Assembly (NCBI GenBank): GCA_947179485.1
Contig: OX359250.1
Coordinates: 32,622,654-32,686,653 of the forward strand
Direction: 5' to 3'
Length of the DNA stretch: 64,000 nucleotides
Source: Allacma fusca
Taxonomy: Eukaryota; Arthropoda; Collembola; Symphypleona; Sminthuridae
Below, in pieces: positions 38,276-52,611 of this stretch (positions are counted from its first letter, which is position 1; the number at the start of each line of letters is the position of its first letter). A program made the translations under genes and the position numbers. The notes under the pieces are model-generated. The model was not told the origin of the DNA and did not search any database. It was given only the letters and a program-made list of their open reading frames with translations.

Positions 38276-41200
38276 ACTGAAACTGCAAAACTGAAACTTC
38301 AAAACTTAAACTACAAAATTGAATTGCAATTTTAAAAGTGCTAAGTTAAAATTGCAAACTTGAAACTGCAGAACTGAAAAAGCAAAACTGAAAAAGCAAA
38401 AGTTAAAGTGCAAAACTGTAACTGGAAAACTAAAACTGCAAAACTGAAACTGGAAAACTGTAACTGGAAAACTGAAACTGGAAAACTGAAACTGGAAAAC
38501 TGAAACTGGAAAACTGAAACTGCAAAACTGAAACTGCAAAACTGAAACTGCAAAACTGAAACTGGAAAACTGTAACTGGAAAACTGAAACTGCAAAACTG
38601 TAACTGGAAAACTGAAACTGCAAAACTGAAACTGCAGAACTGAAACTGCAAAACTGAAACTGGAAAACTGAAACTGGGAAACTGAAACTGCAATACTGAA
38701 ACTGCAAAACTAAAACTGCAAAACTGAAACTGGAAAACTGAAACTGCAAAACATAAACAGAAACACTGAAACTGCTAAACTGAAACTGCAAAATTGAATT
38801 GCAATTTTAAAACTTCAAAAGTTTAGTTGCAATTTTGAAACTGCAAAACTGAAACTGCAAAATTGGAACTGCAGAACTGATAAAGCAATACTGAAAAAGA
38901 AAAAGTGAAAAGGCAAAACTGAAAAAGCAAAACTGAAAAAGCAAAACAGAAAGTGCAAAACTGTAACTGGAATACCAAAACTGCAAAACTGTAACTGGAA
39001 AACTAAAACTCCAAAGCTGAAACTGCAAAACTGTAACTGGAAAACTAAAACTCCAAAACTGAAACTGCAAAACTGAAACTGCAAAACTGAAACTGCAAAA
39101 CTGAAACTGCAAAACTGATACTGCAAAACTGATACTGCAAAACTGAAACTGCAAAACTGAAACTGCAAAACTGAAACTGTTAAACTGAAACTGCAAAACT
39201 GAAACTGAAACTGCAAAACTGAAACTGTTAAACTGAAACTGTTAAACTGAAACTGCAAAACTGAAACTGAAACTGCAAAACCGAAACTGCAAAACTGAAA
39301 CTGCAAAACTGAAACTGTAAAACTGAAGTTGCAAAACTGAAACTGCAAAACTGAAGCTGGAAAACTGAAACTGGAAAACTTAAATTGCAAAACTGAAACA
39401 GAAACACTGAAATTGCAAAACTGAAACTGCAAAATTGAATTGCAATTTTGAAACTTCAAAAGTTTAGTTGCATTTTTGAAATTGCAAAACTGAAACTGCA
39501 GAACTGAAACTGCAGAACTGAAAAAGCAAAACTGAAACTGCCAAACTGAAACTGCAAAACTGAAACTGCAAAACTGAAACTGCAAAAAAGAAACCGCAAA
39601 ACAGAAACTGCTACACTGAATCTGCAAAACTGAAACTGCTAAACTGAAACTGCTATACTGAAACTGCAAAACTGAAACTGCAAAACTGAAACTGCAAAAC
39701 TGAAACTGCAAAACTGAAACTGCAAAACTGAAACTGCAAAACTGAAACTGAAAACTGAAACTGCAAAACTGCAAAACTGAAACTGCAAAACTGAAACTGC
39801 AAAACTGAAACTACAAAACTGAAACTGAAAACTGAAACTGCAAAACTGAAACTTCAAAACTTAAACTACAAAATTGAATTGCAATTTTAAAAGTGCTAAG
39901 TTAAAATTGCAAACTTGAAACTGCAGAACTGAAAAAGCAAAACTGAAAAAGCAAAAGTTAAAGTGCAAAACTGTAACTGGAAAACTAAAACTGCAAAACT
40001 GAAACTGGAAAACTGTAACTGGAAAACTGAAACTGGAAAACTGAAACTGGAAAACTGAAACTGGAAAACTGAAACTGCAAAACTGAAACTGCAAAACTGA
40101 AACTGCAAAACTGAAACTGGAAAACTGTAACTGGAAAACTGAAACTGCAAAACTGTAACTGGAAAACTGAAACTGCAAAACTGAAACTGCAGAACTGAAA
40201 CTGCAAAACTGAAACTGGAAAACTGAAACTGGGAAACTGAAACTGCAATACTGAAACTGCAAAACTAAAACTGCAAAACTGAAACTGGAAAACTGAAACT
40301 GCAAAACATAAACAGAAACACTGAAACTGCTAAACTGAAACTGCAAAATTGAATTGCAATTTTAAAACTTCAAAAGTTTAGTTGCAATTTTGAAACTGCA
40401 AAACTGAAACTGCAAAATTGGAACTGCAGAACTGATAAAGCAATACTGAAAAAGAAAAAGTGAAAAGGCAAAACTGAAAAAGCAAAACTGAAAAAGCAAA
40501 ACAGAAAGTGCAAAACTGTAACTGGAATACCAAAACTGCAAAACTGTAACTGGAAAACTAAAACTCCAAAGCTGAAACTGCAAAACTGTAACTGGAAAAC
40601 TAAAACTCCAAAACTGAAACTGCAAAACTGAAACTGCAAAACTGAAACTGCAAAACTGAAACTGCAAAACTGATACTGCAAAACTGATACTGCAAAACTG
40701 AAACTGCAAAACTGAAACTGCAAAACTGAAACTGTTAAACTGAAACTGCAAAACTGAAACTGAAACTGCAAAACTGAAACTGTTAAACTGAAACTGTTAA
40801 ACTGAAACTGCAAAACTGAAACTGAAACTGCAAAACCGAAACTGCAAAACTGAAACTGCAAAACTGAAACTGTAAAACTGAAGTTGCAAAACTGAAACTG
40901 CAAAACTGAAGCTGGAAAACTGAAACTGGAAAACTTAAATTGCAAAACTGAAACAGAAACACTGAAATTGCAAAACTGAAACTGCAAAATTGAATTGCAA
41001 TTTTGAAACTTCAAAAGTTTAGTTGCATTTTTGAAATTGCAAAACTGAAACTGCAGAACTGAAACTGCAGAACTGAAAAAGCAAAACTGAAACTGCCAAA
41101 CTGAAACTGCAAAACTGAAACTGCAAAACTGAAACTGCAAAAAAGAAACCGCAAAACAGAAACTGCTACACTGAATCTGCAAAACTGAAACTGCTAAACT

Positions 41201-41400
41201 GAAACTGCTATACTGAAACTGCAAAACTGAAACTGCAAAACTGAAACTGCAAAACTGAAACTGCAAAACTGAAACTGCAAAACTGAAACTGCAAAACTGA
41301 AACTGAAAACTGAAACTGCAAAACTGCAAAACTGAAACTGCAAAACTGAAACTGCAAAACTGAAACTACAAAACTGAAACTGAAAACTGAAACTGCAAAA
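38276..41400. repeat. 1,555-bp tandem duplication, two copies
   Basis: Sequence from about 38276 to 39830 recurs at 39831 to 41385, offset 1,555 bp. All minus-strand translations I compared across the two copies are identical, including stretches of 319 and 161 codons, so the copies are almost or fully identical. Each copy holds A+T-rich markers, a GAAAAAGC cluster, GCCAAACT units and GCAAAAAAGAAACCGC. Exact borders cannot be set because both ends lie in ordinary units. Confidence 0.8.
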
Positions 41401-41879
41401 CTGAAACTGCAAAACTGAAACCGCAAAACTGAAACTGCAAAACTGAAACTGCAAAACTGAAACTTTTAAACTGAAACTGCAAAACTGAAACTGCAAAACT
41501 GAAACTGCAAAACTGAAACTGCAAAATTGAAACTGCAAAACTGAAACTGCAAAACTGAAACTGCAAAACTGAAACTGCAAAACTGAAACTGCAAAACTGA
41601 AACTGCAAAACAAACTGCAAAACTGAAACTGAAAAACTGAAACTGCAAAACCGAAACTGGAAAACTGAAACTGCAAAAATGAAACTACAGAACTGAAAAA
41701 GAAAAACTAAAACTGCAAAACTGTAACTGGAAAACTAAAACTGCAAAACTAAAATTGAAAAACTGTAACTAGAAAACTGCAACTACAAAACTGAAACTGC
41801 AAAACTGAAACTTCAAAATTGAAACTGCAAAAGTAAAACTACAAAATTGAAACTGCAAAACTGAAACTGAAAACTGTAA

Positions 41880-44790
41880 CTTGAAACTAAAACTGAAACT
41901 GCAAAACTGAAACTGCAAAACTGAAACTGCAAAACTGAAACTGCAAAATTGAAACTGCAAAACTGAAACTGCAAAACTTAAACTGCAAAACTACAACTGC
42001 AAAACTGAAACTGCAGAATTGAAAAAGTAAAACCGAAAACGCAAAACTGAAAGTGCAAAACTGTAACTGGAAAACTGAAACTGGAATACTGAAACTGGAA
42101 AACTGAAACTGGATAACTGAAACTGCAAAACTGTAACTGGAAAACTGAAACTGCAAAACTGAAACTGCAAAACTGAAACTGCAAAACTGTAACTGCAAAA
42201 CTGAAACTGCAAACTGAAACTGCAAAACTGAAAGTGCAAAACTGATACTGCAAAACTGAAACTGGAAAACTGAAACTGCAAAACTGAAACTGGAAAACTG
42301 AAACTGGAAAACTGAAACTGCAAAACTGAAACTGTTAAACTGAAACAGCAAAATTGAATTGCAATTTTGAAACTACAAAAGTATAGTTGCAATTTTTAAA
42401 CTGCAAAACTGAAACTGCAAAACTGAAACTGGAAAACTGAAACTGCAAAACTGTAACTGGAAAACTGAAACTGCAAAACTGAAACTGCAGAACTGAAACT
42501 GCAAAACTGAAACTGGAAAACTGAAACTGGAAAACTGAAACTGGAAAACTGAAACTGGAAAACTGAAACTGCAAAACTGAAACTGCAAAACTGAAACTGC
42601 AAAACTTAAACTGCAAAACTACAACTGGAAAACTGAAACTGCAGAATTGAAAAAGTAAAACCGAAAACGCAAAACTGAAAGTGCAAAACTGAAACTGGAA
42701 AACTGAAACTGGAAAACTGAAACTGGAAAACTGAAACTGGATAACTGAAACTGCAAAACTGTAACTGGAAAACTGAAACTGCAAAACTGAAACTGCAAAA
42801 CTGAAACTGCAAAACTGTAACTGCAAAACTGAATCTGCAAACTGAAACTGCAAAACTGATACTGCAAAACTGAAACTGGAAAACTGAAACTGCAAAACTG
42901 AAACTGGAAAACTGAAACTGGAAAACTGAAACTGGAAAACTTAAATTGCAAAACTGAAACAGAAACACTGAAATTGCAAAACTGAAACTGCAAAATTGAA
43001 TTGCAATTTTGAAACTTCAAAAGTTTAGTTGCATTTTTGAAATTGCAAAACTGAAACTGCAGAACTGAAACTGCAGAACTGAAAAAGCAAAACTGAAACT
43101 GCCAAACTGAAACTGCAAAACTGAAACTGCAAAAAAGAAACCGCAAAACAGAAACTGCTACACTGAAACTGCAAAACTGAAACTGCAAAACTGAAACTGC
43201 AAAACTGAAACTGCTATACTGAAACTGCAAAACTGAAACTGAAACTGCAAAACTGAAACTGCAAAACTGAAACTGCAAAACTGAAACTGAAAACTGCAAC
43301 TGCAAAACTGAAACTGCAAAACTGAAACTGCAAAACTGAAACTGCAAAACTGAAACTGAAAACTGTAACTTGAAACTAAAACTGAAACTGCAAAACTGAA
43401 ACTGCAAAACTGAAACTGCAAAACTTAAACTGCAAAACTACAACTGCAAAACTGAAACTGCAGAATTGAAAAAGTAAAACCGAAAACGCAAAACTGAAAG
43501 TGCAAAACTGTAACTGGAAAACTGAAACTGGAATACTGAAACTGGAAAACTGAAACTGGATAACTGAAACTGCAAAACTGTAACTGGAAAACTGAAACTG
43601 CAAAACTGAAACTGCAAAACTGAAACTGCAAAACTGTAACTGCAAAACTGAAACTGCAAACTGAAACTGCAAAACTGAAACTGCAAAACTGATACTGCAA
43701 AACTGAAACTGGAAAACTGAAACTGCAAAACTGAAACTGGAAAACTGAAACTGGAAAACTGAAACTGCAAAACTGAAACTGTTAAACTGAAACAGCAAAA
43801 TTGAATTGCAATTTTGAAACTACAAAAGTATAGTTGCAATTTTTAAACTGCAAAACTGAAACTGCAAAACTGAAACTGGAAAACTGAAACTGCAAAACTG
43901 TAACTGGAAAACTGAAACTGCAAAACTGAAACTGCAGAACTGAAACTGCAAAACTGAAACTGGAAAACTGAAACTGGAAAACTGAAACTGGAAAACTGAA
44001 ACTGGAAAACTGAAACTGCAAAACTGAAACTGCAAAACTGAAACTGCAAAACTTAAACTGCAAAACTACAACTGGAAAACTGAAACTGCAGAATTGAAAA
44101 AGTAAAACCGAAAACGCAAAACTGAAAGTGCAAAACTGAAACTGGAAAACTGAAACTGGAAAACTGAAACTGGAAAACAGAAACTGGATAACTGAAACTG
44201 CAAAACTGTAACTGGAAAACTGAAACTGCAAAACTGAAACTGCAAAACTGAAACTGCAAAACTGTAACTGCAAAACTGAATCTGCAAACTGAAACTGCAA
44301 AACTGATACTGCAAAACTGAAACTGGAAAACTGAAACTGCAAAACTGAAACTGGAAAACTGAAACTGGAAAACTGAAACTGGAAAACTTAAATTGCAAAA
44401 CTGAAACAGAAACACTGAAATTGCAAAACTGAAACTGCAAAATTGAATTGCAATTTTGAAACTTCAAAAGTTTAGTTGCATTTTTGAAATTGCAAAACTG
44501 AAACTGCAGAACTGAAACTGCAGAACTGAAAAAGCAAAACTAAAACTGCCAAACTGAAACTGCAAAACTGAAACTGCAAAAAAGAAACCGCAAAACAGAA
44601 ACTGCTACACTGAAACTGCAAAACTGAAACTGCAAAACTGAAACTGCAAAACTGAAACTGCTATACTGAAACTGCAAAACTGAAACTGAAACTGCAAAAC
44701 TAAAACTGCAAAACTGAAACTGCAAAACTGAAACTGAAAACTGCAACTGCAAAACTGAAACTGCAAAACTGAAACTGCAAAACTGAAACT
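41880..44790. repeat. 1,447-bp tandem duplication, two copies
   Basis: Landmarks at 41976/43423 and 43289/44736 are 1,447 bp apart, and intervening translations match with few changes. At the left border the TTGAAACTAAAACTG block is offset by 1,489 bp (41881 and 43370). Copy 1 therefore has three more 14-bp units (42 bp) there. Copies diverge after about 43320 and 44770. Confidence 0.75.
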
Positions 44791-44825
44791 GCAAAACTGA
44801 AACTACAAAACTGAAACTGAAAACT

Positions 44826-45246
44826 GAAACTGCAAAACTGAAACTGCAAAACTGAAACTGCAAAACTGAAACTGCAAAACTGAAACTGCAAAACTGAAAC
44901 TGCAAAACTGAAACTGCAAAACTGAAACTGCAAAACTGAAACTGCAAAACTGGAACTGCAAAACTGAAACTGCAAAACTGAAACTGCAAAACTGAAACTG
45001 CAAAACTGAAACTGCAAAACTGAAACTGCAAAACTGAAACTGCAAAACTGAAACTGCAAAACTGAAACTGCAAAACTGAAACTGCAAAACTGAAACTGCA
45101 AAACTGAAACTGCAAAACTGAAACTGCAAAACTGAAACTGCAAAACTGAAACTGCAAAACTGAAACTGCAAAACTGAAACTGCAAAACTGAAACTGCAAA
45201 ACTGAAACTGCAAAACTGAAACTGCAAAACTGAAACTGCAAAACTG
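44826..45246. repeat. Near-perfect canonical run, about 30 units
   Basis: About 30 consecutive canonical units with a single substitution (GGAACTGC near 44953). The last 20 units (44965-45246) are identical. Similar pure runs lie at about 46262-46533 (about 19 units) and 48541-48660. They suggest very recent local expansion. Confidence 0.85.
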
Positions 45247-46669
45247 ATACTGCAAAACTGATACTGCAAAACTGAAACTGCAAAACTGAAACTGCAAAAC
45301 TGAAACTGTTAAACTGAAACTGCAAAACTGAAACTGAAACTGCAAAACTGAAACTGAAACTGCAAAACTGAAACTGCAAAACTGAAACTGCAAAACTGAA
45401 ACTGCAAAACTGAAACTGCAAAACCGAAACTGCAAAACTGAAACTGCAAAACTGAAACTGTAAAACTGAAGTTGCAAAACTGAAACTGCAAAAACTGAAA
45501 CTGTAAAACTTAAATTGCAAAACTGAAACAGAAACACTGAAATTGCAAAACTGAAACTGCAAAATTGAATTGCAATTTTGAAACTTCAAAAGTTTAGTTG
45601 CATTTTTGAAATTGCAAAACTGAAACTGCAGAACTGAAACTGCAGAACTGAAAAAGCAAAACTGAAACTGCCAAACTGAAACTGCAAAACTGAAACTGCA
45701 AAACTGAAACTGCAAAACTGAAACTGCAAAAAAGAAACCGCAAAACAGAAACTGCTACACTGAAACTGCAAAACTGAAACTGCTAAACTGAAACTGCTAT
45801 ACTGAAACTGCAAAACTGAAACTGAAACTGCAAAACTGAAACTGCAAAACTGAAACTGCAAAACTGAAACTGCAAAACTGAAACTGCAAAACTGAAACTG
45901 CAAAACTGAAACTGCAAAACTGAAACTGCAAAACTGAAACTGCAAAACTGAAACTGAAAACTGAAACTGCAAAACTGCAAAACTGAAACTGCAAAACTGA
46001 AACTGCAAAACTGAAACTACAAAACTGAAACTGAAAACTGAAACTGCAAAACTGAAACTGCAAAACTGAAACCGCAAAACTGAAACTGCAAAACTGAAAC
46101 TGCAAAACTGAAACTGCAAAACTGAAACTGCAAAACTGAAACTGCAAAACTGAAACTGCAAAACTGAAACTGCAAAACTGAAACTGCAAAATTGAAACTG
46201 CAAAACTGAAACTGCAAAACTGAAACTGCAAAACTGAAACTGCAAAACTGAAACTTTTAAACTGAAACTGCAAAACTGAAACTGCAAAACTGAAACTGCA
46301 AAACTGAAACTGCAAAACTGAAACTGCAAAACTGAAACTGCAAAACTGAAACTGCAAAACTGAAACTGCAAAACTGAAACTGCAAAACTGAAACTGCAAA
46401 ACTGAAACTGCAAAACTGAAACTGCAAAACTGAAACTGCAAAACTGAAACTGCAAAACTGAAACTGCAAAACTGAAACTGCAAAACTGAAACTGCAAAAC
46501 TGAAACTGCAAAACTGAAACTGCAAAACTGAAAGTGCAAAACTGAAACTGCAAAACTGAAACTGCAAAACTGAAACTGCAAAACTGAAAGTGCAAAACTG
46601 AAACTGCAAAACTGAAACTGCAAAACTGAAACTGCAAAACTGAAAGTGCAAAACTGAAACTGCAAAACT

Positions 46670-46815
46670 GAAAAAGCAAAACTGAAAAAGCAAAACTGAA
46701 AAAGCAAAACTGAAAAAGCAAAACTGAAAAAGCAAAACTGAAAAAGCAAAACTGAAAAAGCAAAACTGAAAAAGCAAAACTGAAAAAGCAAAACTGAAAA
46801 AGCAAAACTGAAAAG
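46670..46815. repeat. Block of about ten identical GAAAAAGCAAAACT variant units
   Basis: The variant GAAAAAGCAAAACT, elsewhere seen singly or in twos and threes, is repeated about ten times in a row, followed by one GAAAAGGC unit and a GAAAGTGC unit. Smaller blocks with the same following order lie at about 48690-48800 and 53690-53775. The fixed order of the three variants shows these blocks share descent. Confidence 0.8.
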
Positions 46816-49800
46816 GCAAAACTGAAAGTGCAAAACTGTAACTGGAAAACTAAAACTGCAAAACTGAAACTGGAAAACTGAAACTGCAAAACTGAAACTG
46901 CAAAACTGTAACTGGAAAACTGAAAAAGCAAAACTGAAAAAGCAAAACTGAAAAAGCAAAACTGAAACTGGAAAACTGAAACTGCAAAACTGAAACTGCA
47001 AAACTGAAACTGAAAAACTGAAACTGCAAAACTGAAACTGCAAAACTGAAACTGCAAAACTGAAACTGAAAAACTGAAACTGCAAAACCGAAACTACAAA
47101 ACTGAAACTGCAAAAATGAAACTGCAGAACTGAAAAAGAAAAACTAAAACTGCAAAACTGTAACTGGAAAACTAAAACTGCAAAACTAAAATTGAAAAAC
47201 TGTAACTGGAAAACTGCAACTACAAAACTGAAACTGCAAAACTGAAACTTCAAAATTGAAACTGCAAAAGTAAAACTACAAAATTGAAACTGCAAAACTG
47301 AAACTGAAAACTGTAACTGGAAAACTAAAACTGAAACTGCAAAACTGTAACTGGAAAACTGAAACTACAAAACTGAAACTGCAAAACTGGAACTGCAGAA
47401 CTGAAACTGCAGAACTGAAAAAGCAAAACTAAAACTGGAAAACTGTAAGTGGAAAACTAAAACTGGAAAACTGAAACTGGAAAACTGAAACTGGAAAACT
47501 AAAACTGCAAAACTGTAACTGAAAAACTAAAACTGCAAAACTAAAATTGAAAAACTGTAACATGAAAACTGCAACTACAAAACTGAAACTGCAAAACTGA
47601 AACTTCAAAATTGAAACTGCAAAAGTAAAACTACAAAATTGAAACTGCAAAACTGAAACTGAAAACTGTGACTGGAAAACTAAAACTGAAACTGCAAAAC
47701 TGTAACTGGAAAACTGCAACTACAAAACTGAAACTGCAAAACTGAAACTGCAAAACTGAAACTGCAAAACTAAAACTGCAGAACTGAAACTGCAGAACTG
47801 AAAAAGCAAAACTAAAACTGGAAAACTGTAACTGGAAAACTAAAACTGGAAAACTGAAACTGGAAAACTGAAACTGGAAATTTGAAACTGCAAAACTGAA
47901 ACTGCAAAACTGAAACTGCAAAACTGAAACTGAAAACTGAAACTGCAAAACTGAAACTGCAAAACTGAAACTGCAAAACTGAAACTGCAAAACTGAAACT
48001 ACAAAACTGAAACTGAAAACTGAAACTGCAAAACTGAAACTGCAAAACTGAAACTGCAAAACTGAAACTGCAAAACTGAAACTGCAAAACTGAAACTGCA
48101 AAACTGAAACTGCAAAACTGAAACTGCAAAACTGAAACTGCAAAACTGAAACTGCAAAACTGAAACTGTAAAACTGAAACTGCAAAACTGAAACTGCAAA
48201 ACTGAAACTGCAAAACTGAAACTGCAAAACTGAAACTGCAAAACTGAAACTGCAAAACTGAAACTGCAAAACTGAAACTGCAAAACTGAAACTGCAAAAC
48301 TGAAACTGCAAAACTGAAACTGCAAAACTGAAACTTTTAAACTGAAACTGCAAAACTGATACTGCAAAACTGAAACTGCAAAACTGAAACTGCAAAACTG
48401 AAACTGCAAAACTGAAACTGCAAAACTGAAACTGCAAAACTGAAACTGCAAAACTGAAACTGCAAAACTGAAACTGCAAAACTGAAACTGCAAAACTGAA
48501 ACTGCAAAACTGAAACTGCAAAACTGAAACCGCAAAACTGAAACTGCAAAACTGAAACTGCAAAACTGAAACTGCAAAACTGAAACTGCAAAACTGAAAC
48601 TGCAAAACTGAAACTGCAAAACTGAAACTGCAAAACTGAAACTGCAAAACTGAAACTGCAAAACTGAAAGTGCAAAACTGAAACTGCAAAACTGAAAAAG
48701 CAAAACTGAAAAAGCAAAACTGAAAAAGCAAAACTGAAAAAGCAAAACTGAAAAAGCAAAACTGAAAAAGCAAAACTGAAAAAGCAAAACTGAAAAGGCA
48801 AAACTGAAAGTGCAAAACTGTAACTGGAAAACTAAAACTGCAAAACTGAAACTGCAAAACTGAAACTGCAAAACTGAAACTGCAAAACTGTAACTGGAAA
48901 ACTGAAAAAGCAAAACTGAAAAAGCAAAACTGAAAAAGCAAAACTGAAACTGGAAAACTGAAACTGCAAAACTGAAACTGGAAAACTGAAACTGCAAAAC
49001 TGAAACTGCAAAACTAAAACTGCAAAACTGAAACTGCAAAACTGAAACTGAAAAACTGAAACTGCAAAACTGAAACTGCAAAACTGAAACTGAAAAAATG
49101 AAACTGCAGAACTGAAAAAGAAAAACTAAAACTGCAAAACTGTAACTGGAAAACTAAAACTGCAAAACTAAAATTGAAAAACTGTAACTGGAAAACTGCA
49201 ACCATAAAACTGAAACTGCAAAACTGAAACTTCAAAATTGAAACTGCAAAAGTAAAACTACAAAATTGAAACTGCAAAACTGAAACTGAAAACTGTAACT
49301 GGAAAACTAAAACTGAAACTGCAAAACTGTAACTGGAAAACTGCAACTACAAAACTGAAACTGCAAAACTGAAACTGCAAAACTGAAACTGCAAAACTGA
49401 AACTGCAAAACTAAAACTGCAGAACTGAAACTGCGGAACTAAAAAAGCAACACTAAAACTGGAAAACTGTAACTGGAAAACTAAAACTGGAAAACTGAAA
49501 CTGGAAAACTGAAACTGGAAAACTGAAACTGGAAAACTGAAACTGGAAAACTGAAACTGCAAAACTGTAACTGGAAAACTGAAACTGGAAAACTGAAACT
49601 GCAAAACTGAAACTGTAAAACTGAAACTGCAAAACTGAAACTGCAAAACTGAAACTGCAAAACTGAAACTGCAAAACTGAAACTGCAAAACTGAAACTTT
49701 TAAACTGAAACTGCAAAACTGAAACTGCAAAACTGAAACTGCAAAACTGAAACTGCAAAACTGAAACTGCAAAACTGAAACTGCAAAACTGAAACTGCAA

Positions 49801-50659
49801 AACTGAAACTGCAAAACTGAAACTGCAAAACTGAAACTGCAAAACTGAAACTGCAAAACTGAAACTGCAAACTGTAACTGGAAAACTGAAAAAGCAAAAC
49901 TGAAAAAGCAAAACTGAAAAAGCAAAACTGAAACAGCAAAACTGAAACTGCAAAACTGAAACTGGAAAACTGAAACTGCAAAACTGAAACTGCAAAACTA
50001 AAACTGCAAAACTGAAACTGCAAAACTGAAACTGCAAAACTGAAACTGAAAAACTGAAACTGCAAAACTGAAACTGCAAAACTGAAACTGCAAAAATGAA
50101 ACTGCAGAACTGAAAAAGAAAAACTAAAACTGCAAAACTGTAACTGGAAAACTAAAACTGCAAAACTAAAATTGAAAAACTGTAACTGGAAAACTGCAAC
50201 TACAAAACTGAAACTGCAAAACTGAAACTTCAAAATTGAAACTGCAAAAGTAAAACTACAAAATTGAAACTGCAAAACTGAAACTGAAAACTGTAACTAT
50301 GAAACTAAAACTGAAACTGCAAAATTGTAACTGGAAAACTGCAACTACAAAACTGAAACTGCAAAACTGAAACTGCAAAACTGAAACTGCAAAACTAAAA
50401 CTGCAGAACTGAAACTGCGGAACTAAAAAAGTAACACTAAAACTGGAAAACTGTAACTGGAAAACTAAAACTGGAAAACTGAAACTGGAAAACTGAAACT
50501 GCAAAACTGAAACTGCAAAACTGAAACTGTAAAACTTAAACTGCAAAACTGAAACCGCAAAACAGAAACCGCAAAACTGAAACTGCAAAACTGTAACTGG
50601 AAAACTGAAACTGGAAAACTGAAACTGCAATACTGAAACTGCAAAACTGAAACTGCAAA

Positions 50660-50880
50660 ACTGTAACTGGAAAACTGAAAATGGAAAACTGAAACTGGAA
50701 ATCTGAAACTGGAAAACTGAAACTGGAAAACTGAAACTGGAAAACTGAAACTGGAAAACTGAAACTGGAAATCTGAAACTGGAAAACTGAAACTGGAAAA
50801 CTGAAACTGGAAAACTGAAACTGGAAAACTGAAACTGGAAAACTGAAACTGGAAAACTGAAACTGGAAAACTGAAACTGC
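50660..50880. repeat. Block of GAAACTGGAAAACT variant units
   Basis: About fifteen consecutive units carry CTGG instead of CTGC, including two that end AAATCT. Other CTGG blocks occur at about 8830-9010, 15541-15640 and 17090-17215, so this single-base variant has expanded locally several times. Confidence 0.75.
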
Positions 50881-52611
50881 AAAACTGAAACTGCAAAACT
50901 GAAACTGCAAAACTGAAACTTTTAAACTGAAACTGCAAAACTGAAACTGCAAAACTGAAACTGCAAAACTGAAACTGCAAAACTGAAACTGCAAAACTAA
51001 AACTGCAAAACTGAAACTGCAAAACTGAAACTGCAAAACTGAAACTGCAAAACTGAAACTGAAAAACTGAAACTGAAAAACTGAAACTGCAAAACTGAAA
51101 CTGCAAAACTGAAACTGCAAAAATGAAACTGCAGAACTGAAAAAGAAAAACTAAAACTGCAAAACTGTAACTGGAAAACTAAAACTGCAAAACTAAAATT
51201 GAAAAACTGTAACTGGAAAACTGCAACTACAAAACTGAAACTGCAAAACTGAAACTTCAAAATTGAAACTGCAAAAGTAAAACTACAAAATTGAAACTGC
51301 AAAACTGAAACTGAAAACTGTAACTATGAAACTAAAACTGAAACTGCAAAACTGCAACTACAAAACTGAAACTGCAAAACTGAAACTGCAAAACTGAAAC
51401 CGCAAAACTAAAACTGCAGAACTGAAACTGCGGAACTAAAAAAGTAACACTAAAACTGGAAAACTGTAACTGGAAAACTAAAACTGCAAAACTGAAACCG
51501 CAAAACTGAAACCGCAAAACTGAAACTGCAAAACTGTAACTGGAAAACTGAAACTGGAAAACTGAAACTGCAAAACTGAAACTGCAAAACTGAAACTGCA
51601 AAACTGTAACTGGAAAACTGAAAATGGAAAACTGAAACTGGAAATCTGAAACTGGAAAACTGAAACTGGAAAACTGAAACTGGAAAACTGAAACTGGAAA
51701 ACTGAAACTGCAAAACTGAAACTGCAAAACTGAAACTTCAAAACTGAAACTGCAAAACTGAAACTGCAAAACTGAAACTGCAAAACTGAAACTGCAAAAC
51801 TGAAACTGCAAAACTGAAACTTTTAAACTGAAACTGCAAAACTGAAACTGCAAAACTGAAACTGCAAAACTGAAACTGCAAAACTGAAACTGCAAAACTG
51901 AAACTGCAAAACTGAAACTGCAAAACTGAAACTGCAAACTGTAACTGGAAAACTGAAAAAGCAAAACTGAAAAAGAAAAACTGAAAAAGCAAAACTGAAA
52001 CTGGAAAACTGAAACTGCAAAACTGAAACTGGAAAACTGAAACTGCAAAACTGAAACTGCAAAACTAAAACTGCAAAACTGAAACTGCAAAACTGAAACT
52101 GCAAAACTGAAACTGAAAAACTGAAACTGCAAAACTGAAACTGCAAAAATGAAACTGCAGAACTGAAAAAGAAAAACTAAAACTGCAAAACTGTAACTGG
52201 AAAACTAAAACTGCAAAACTAAAATTGAAAAACTGTAACTGGAAAACTGCAACTACAAAACTGAAACTGCAAAACTGAAACTTCAAAATTGAAACTGCAA
52301 AAGTAAAACTACAAAATTGAAACTGCAAAACTGAAACTGAAAACTGTAACTATGAAACTAAAACTGAAACTGCAAAACTGTAACTGGAAAACTGCAACTA
52401 CAAAACTGAAACTGCAAAACTGAAACTGCAAAACTGAAACTGCAAAACTAAAACTGCAGAACTGAAACTGCGGAACTAAAAAAGTAACACTAAAACTGGA
52501 AATCTGAAACTGGAAAACTGAAACTGGAAAACTGAAACTGGAAAACTGAAACTGGAAAACTGAAACTGGAAAACTGAAACTGTAAAACTTAAACTGCAAA
52601 ACTGAAACCGC

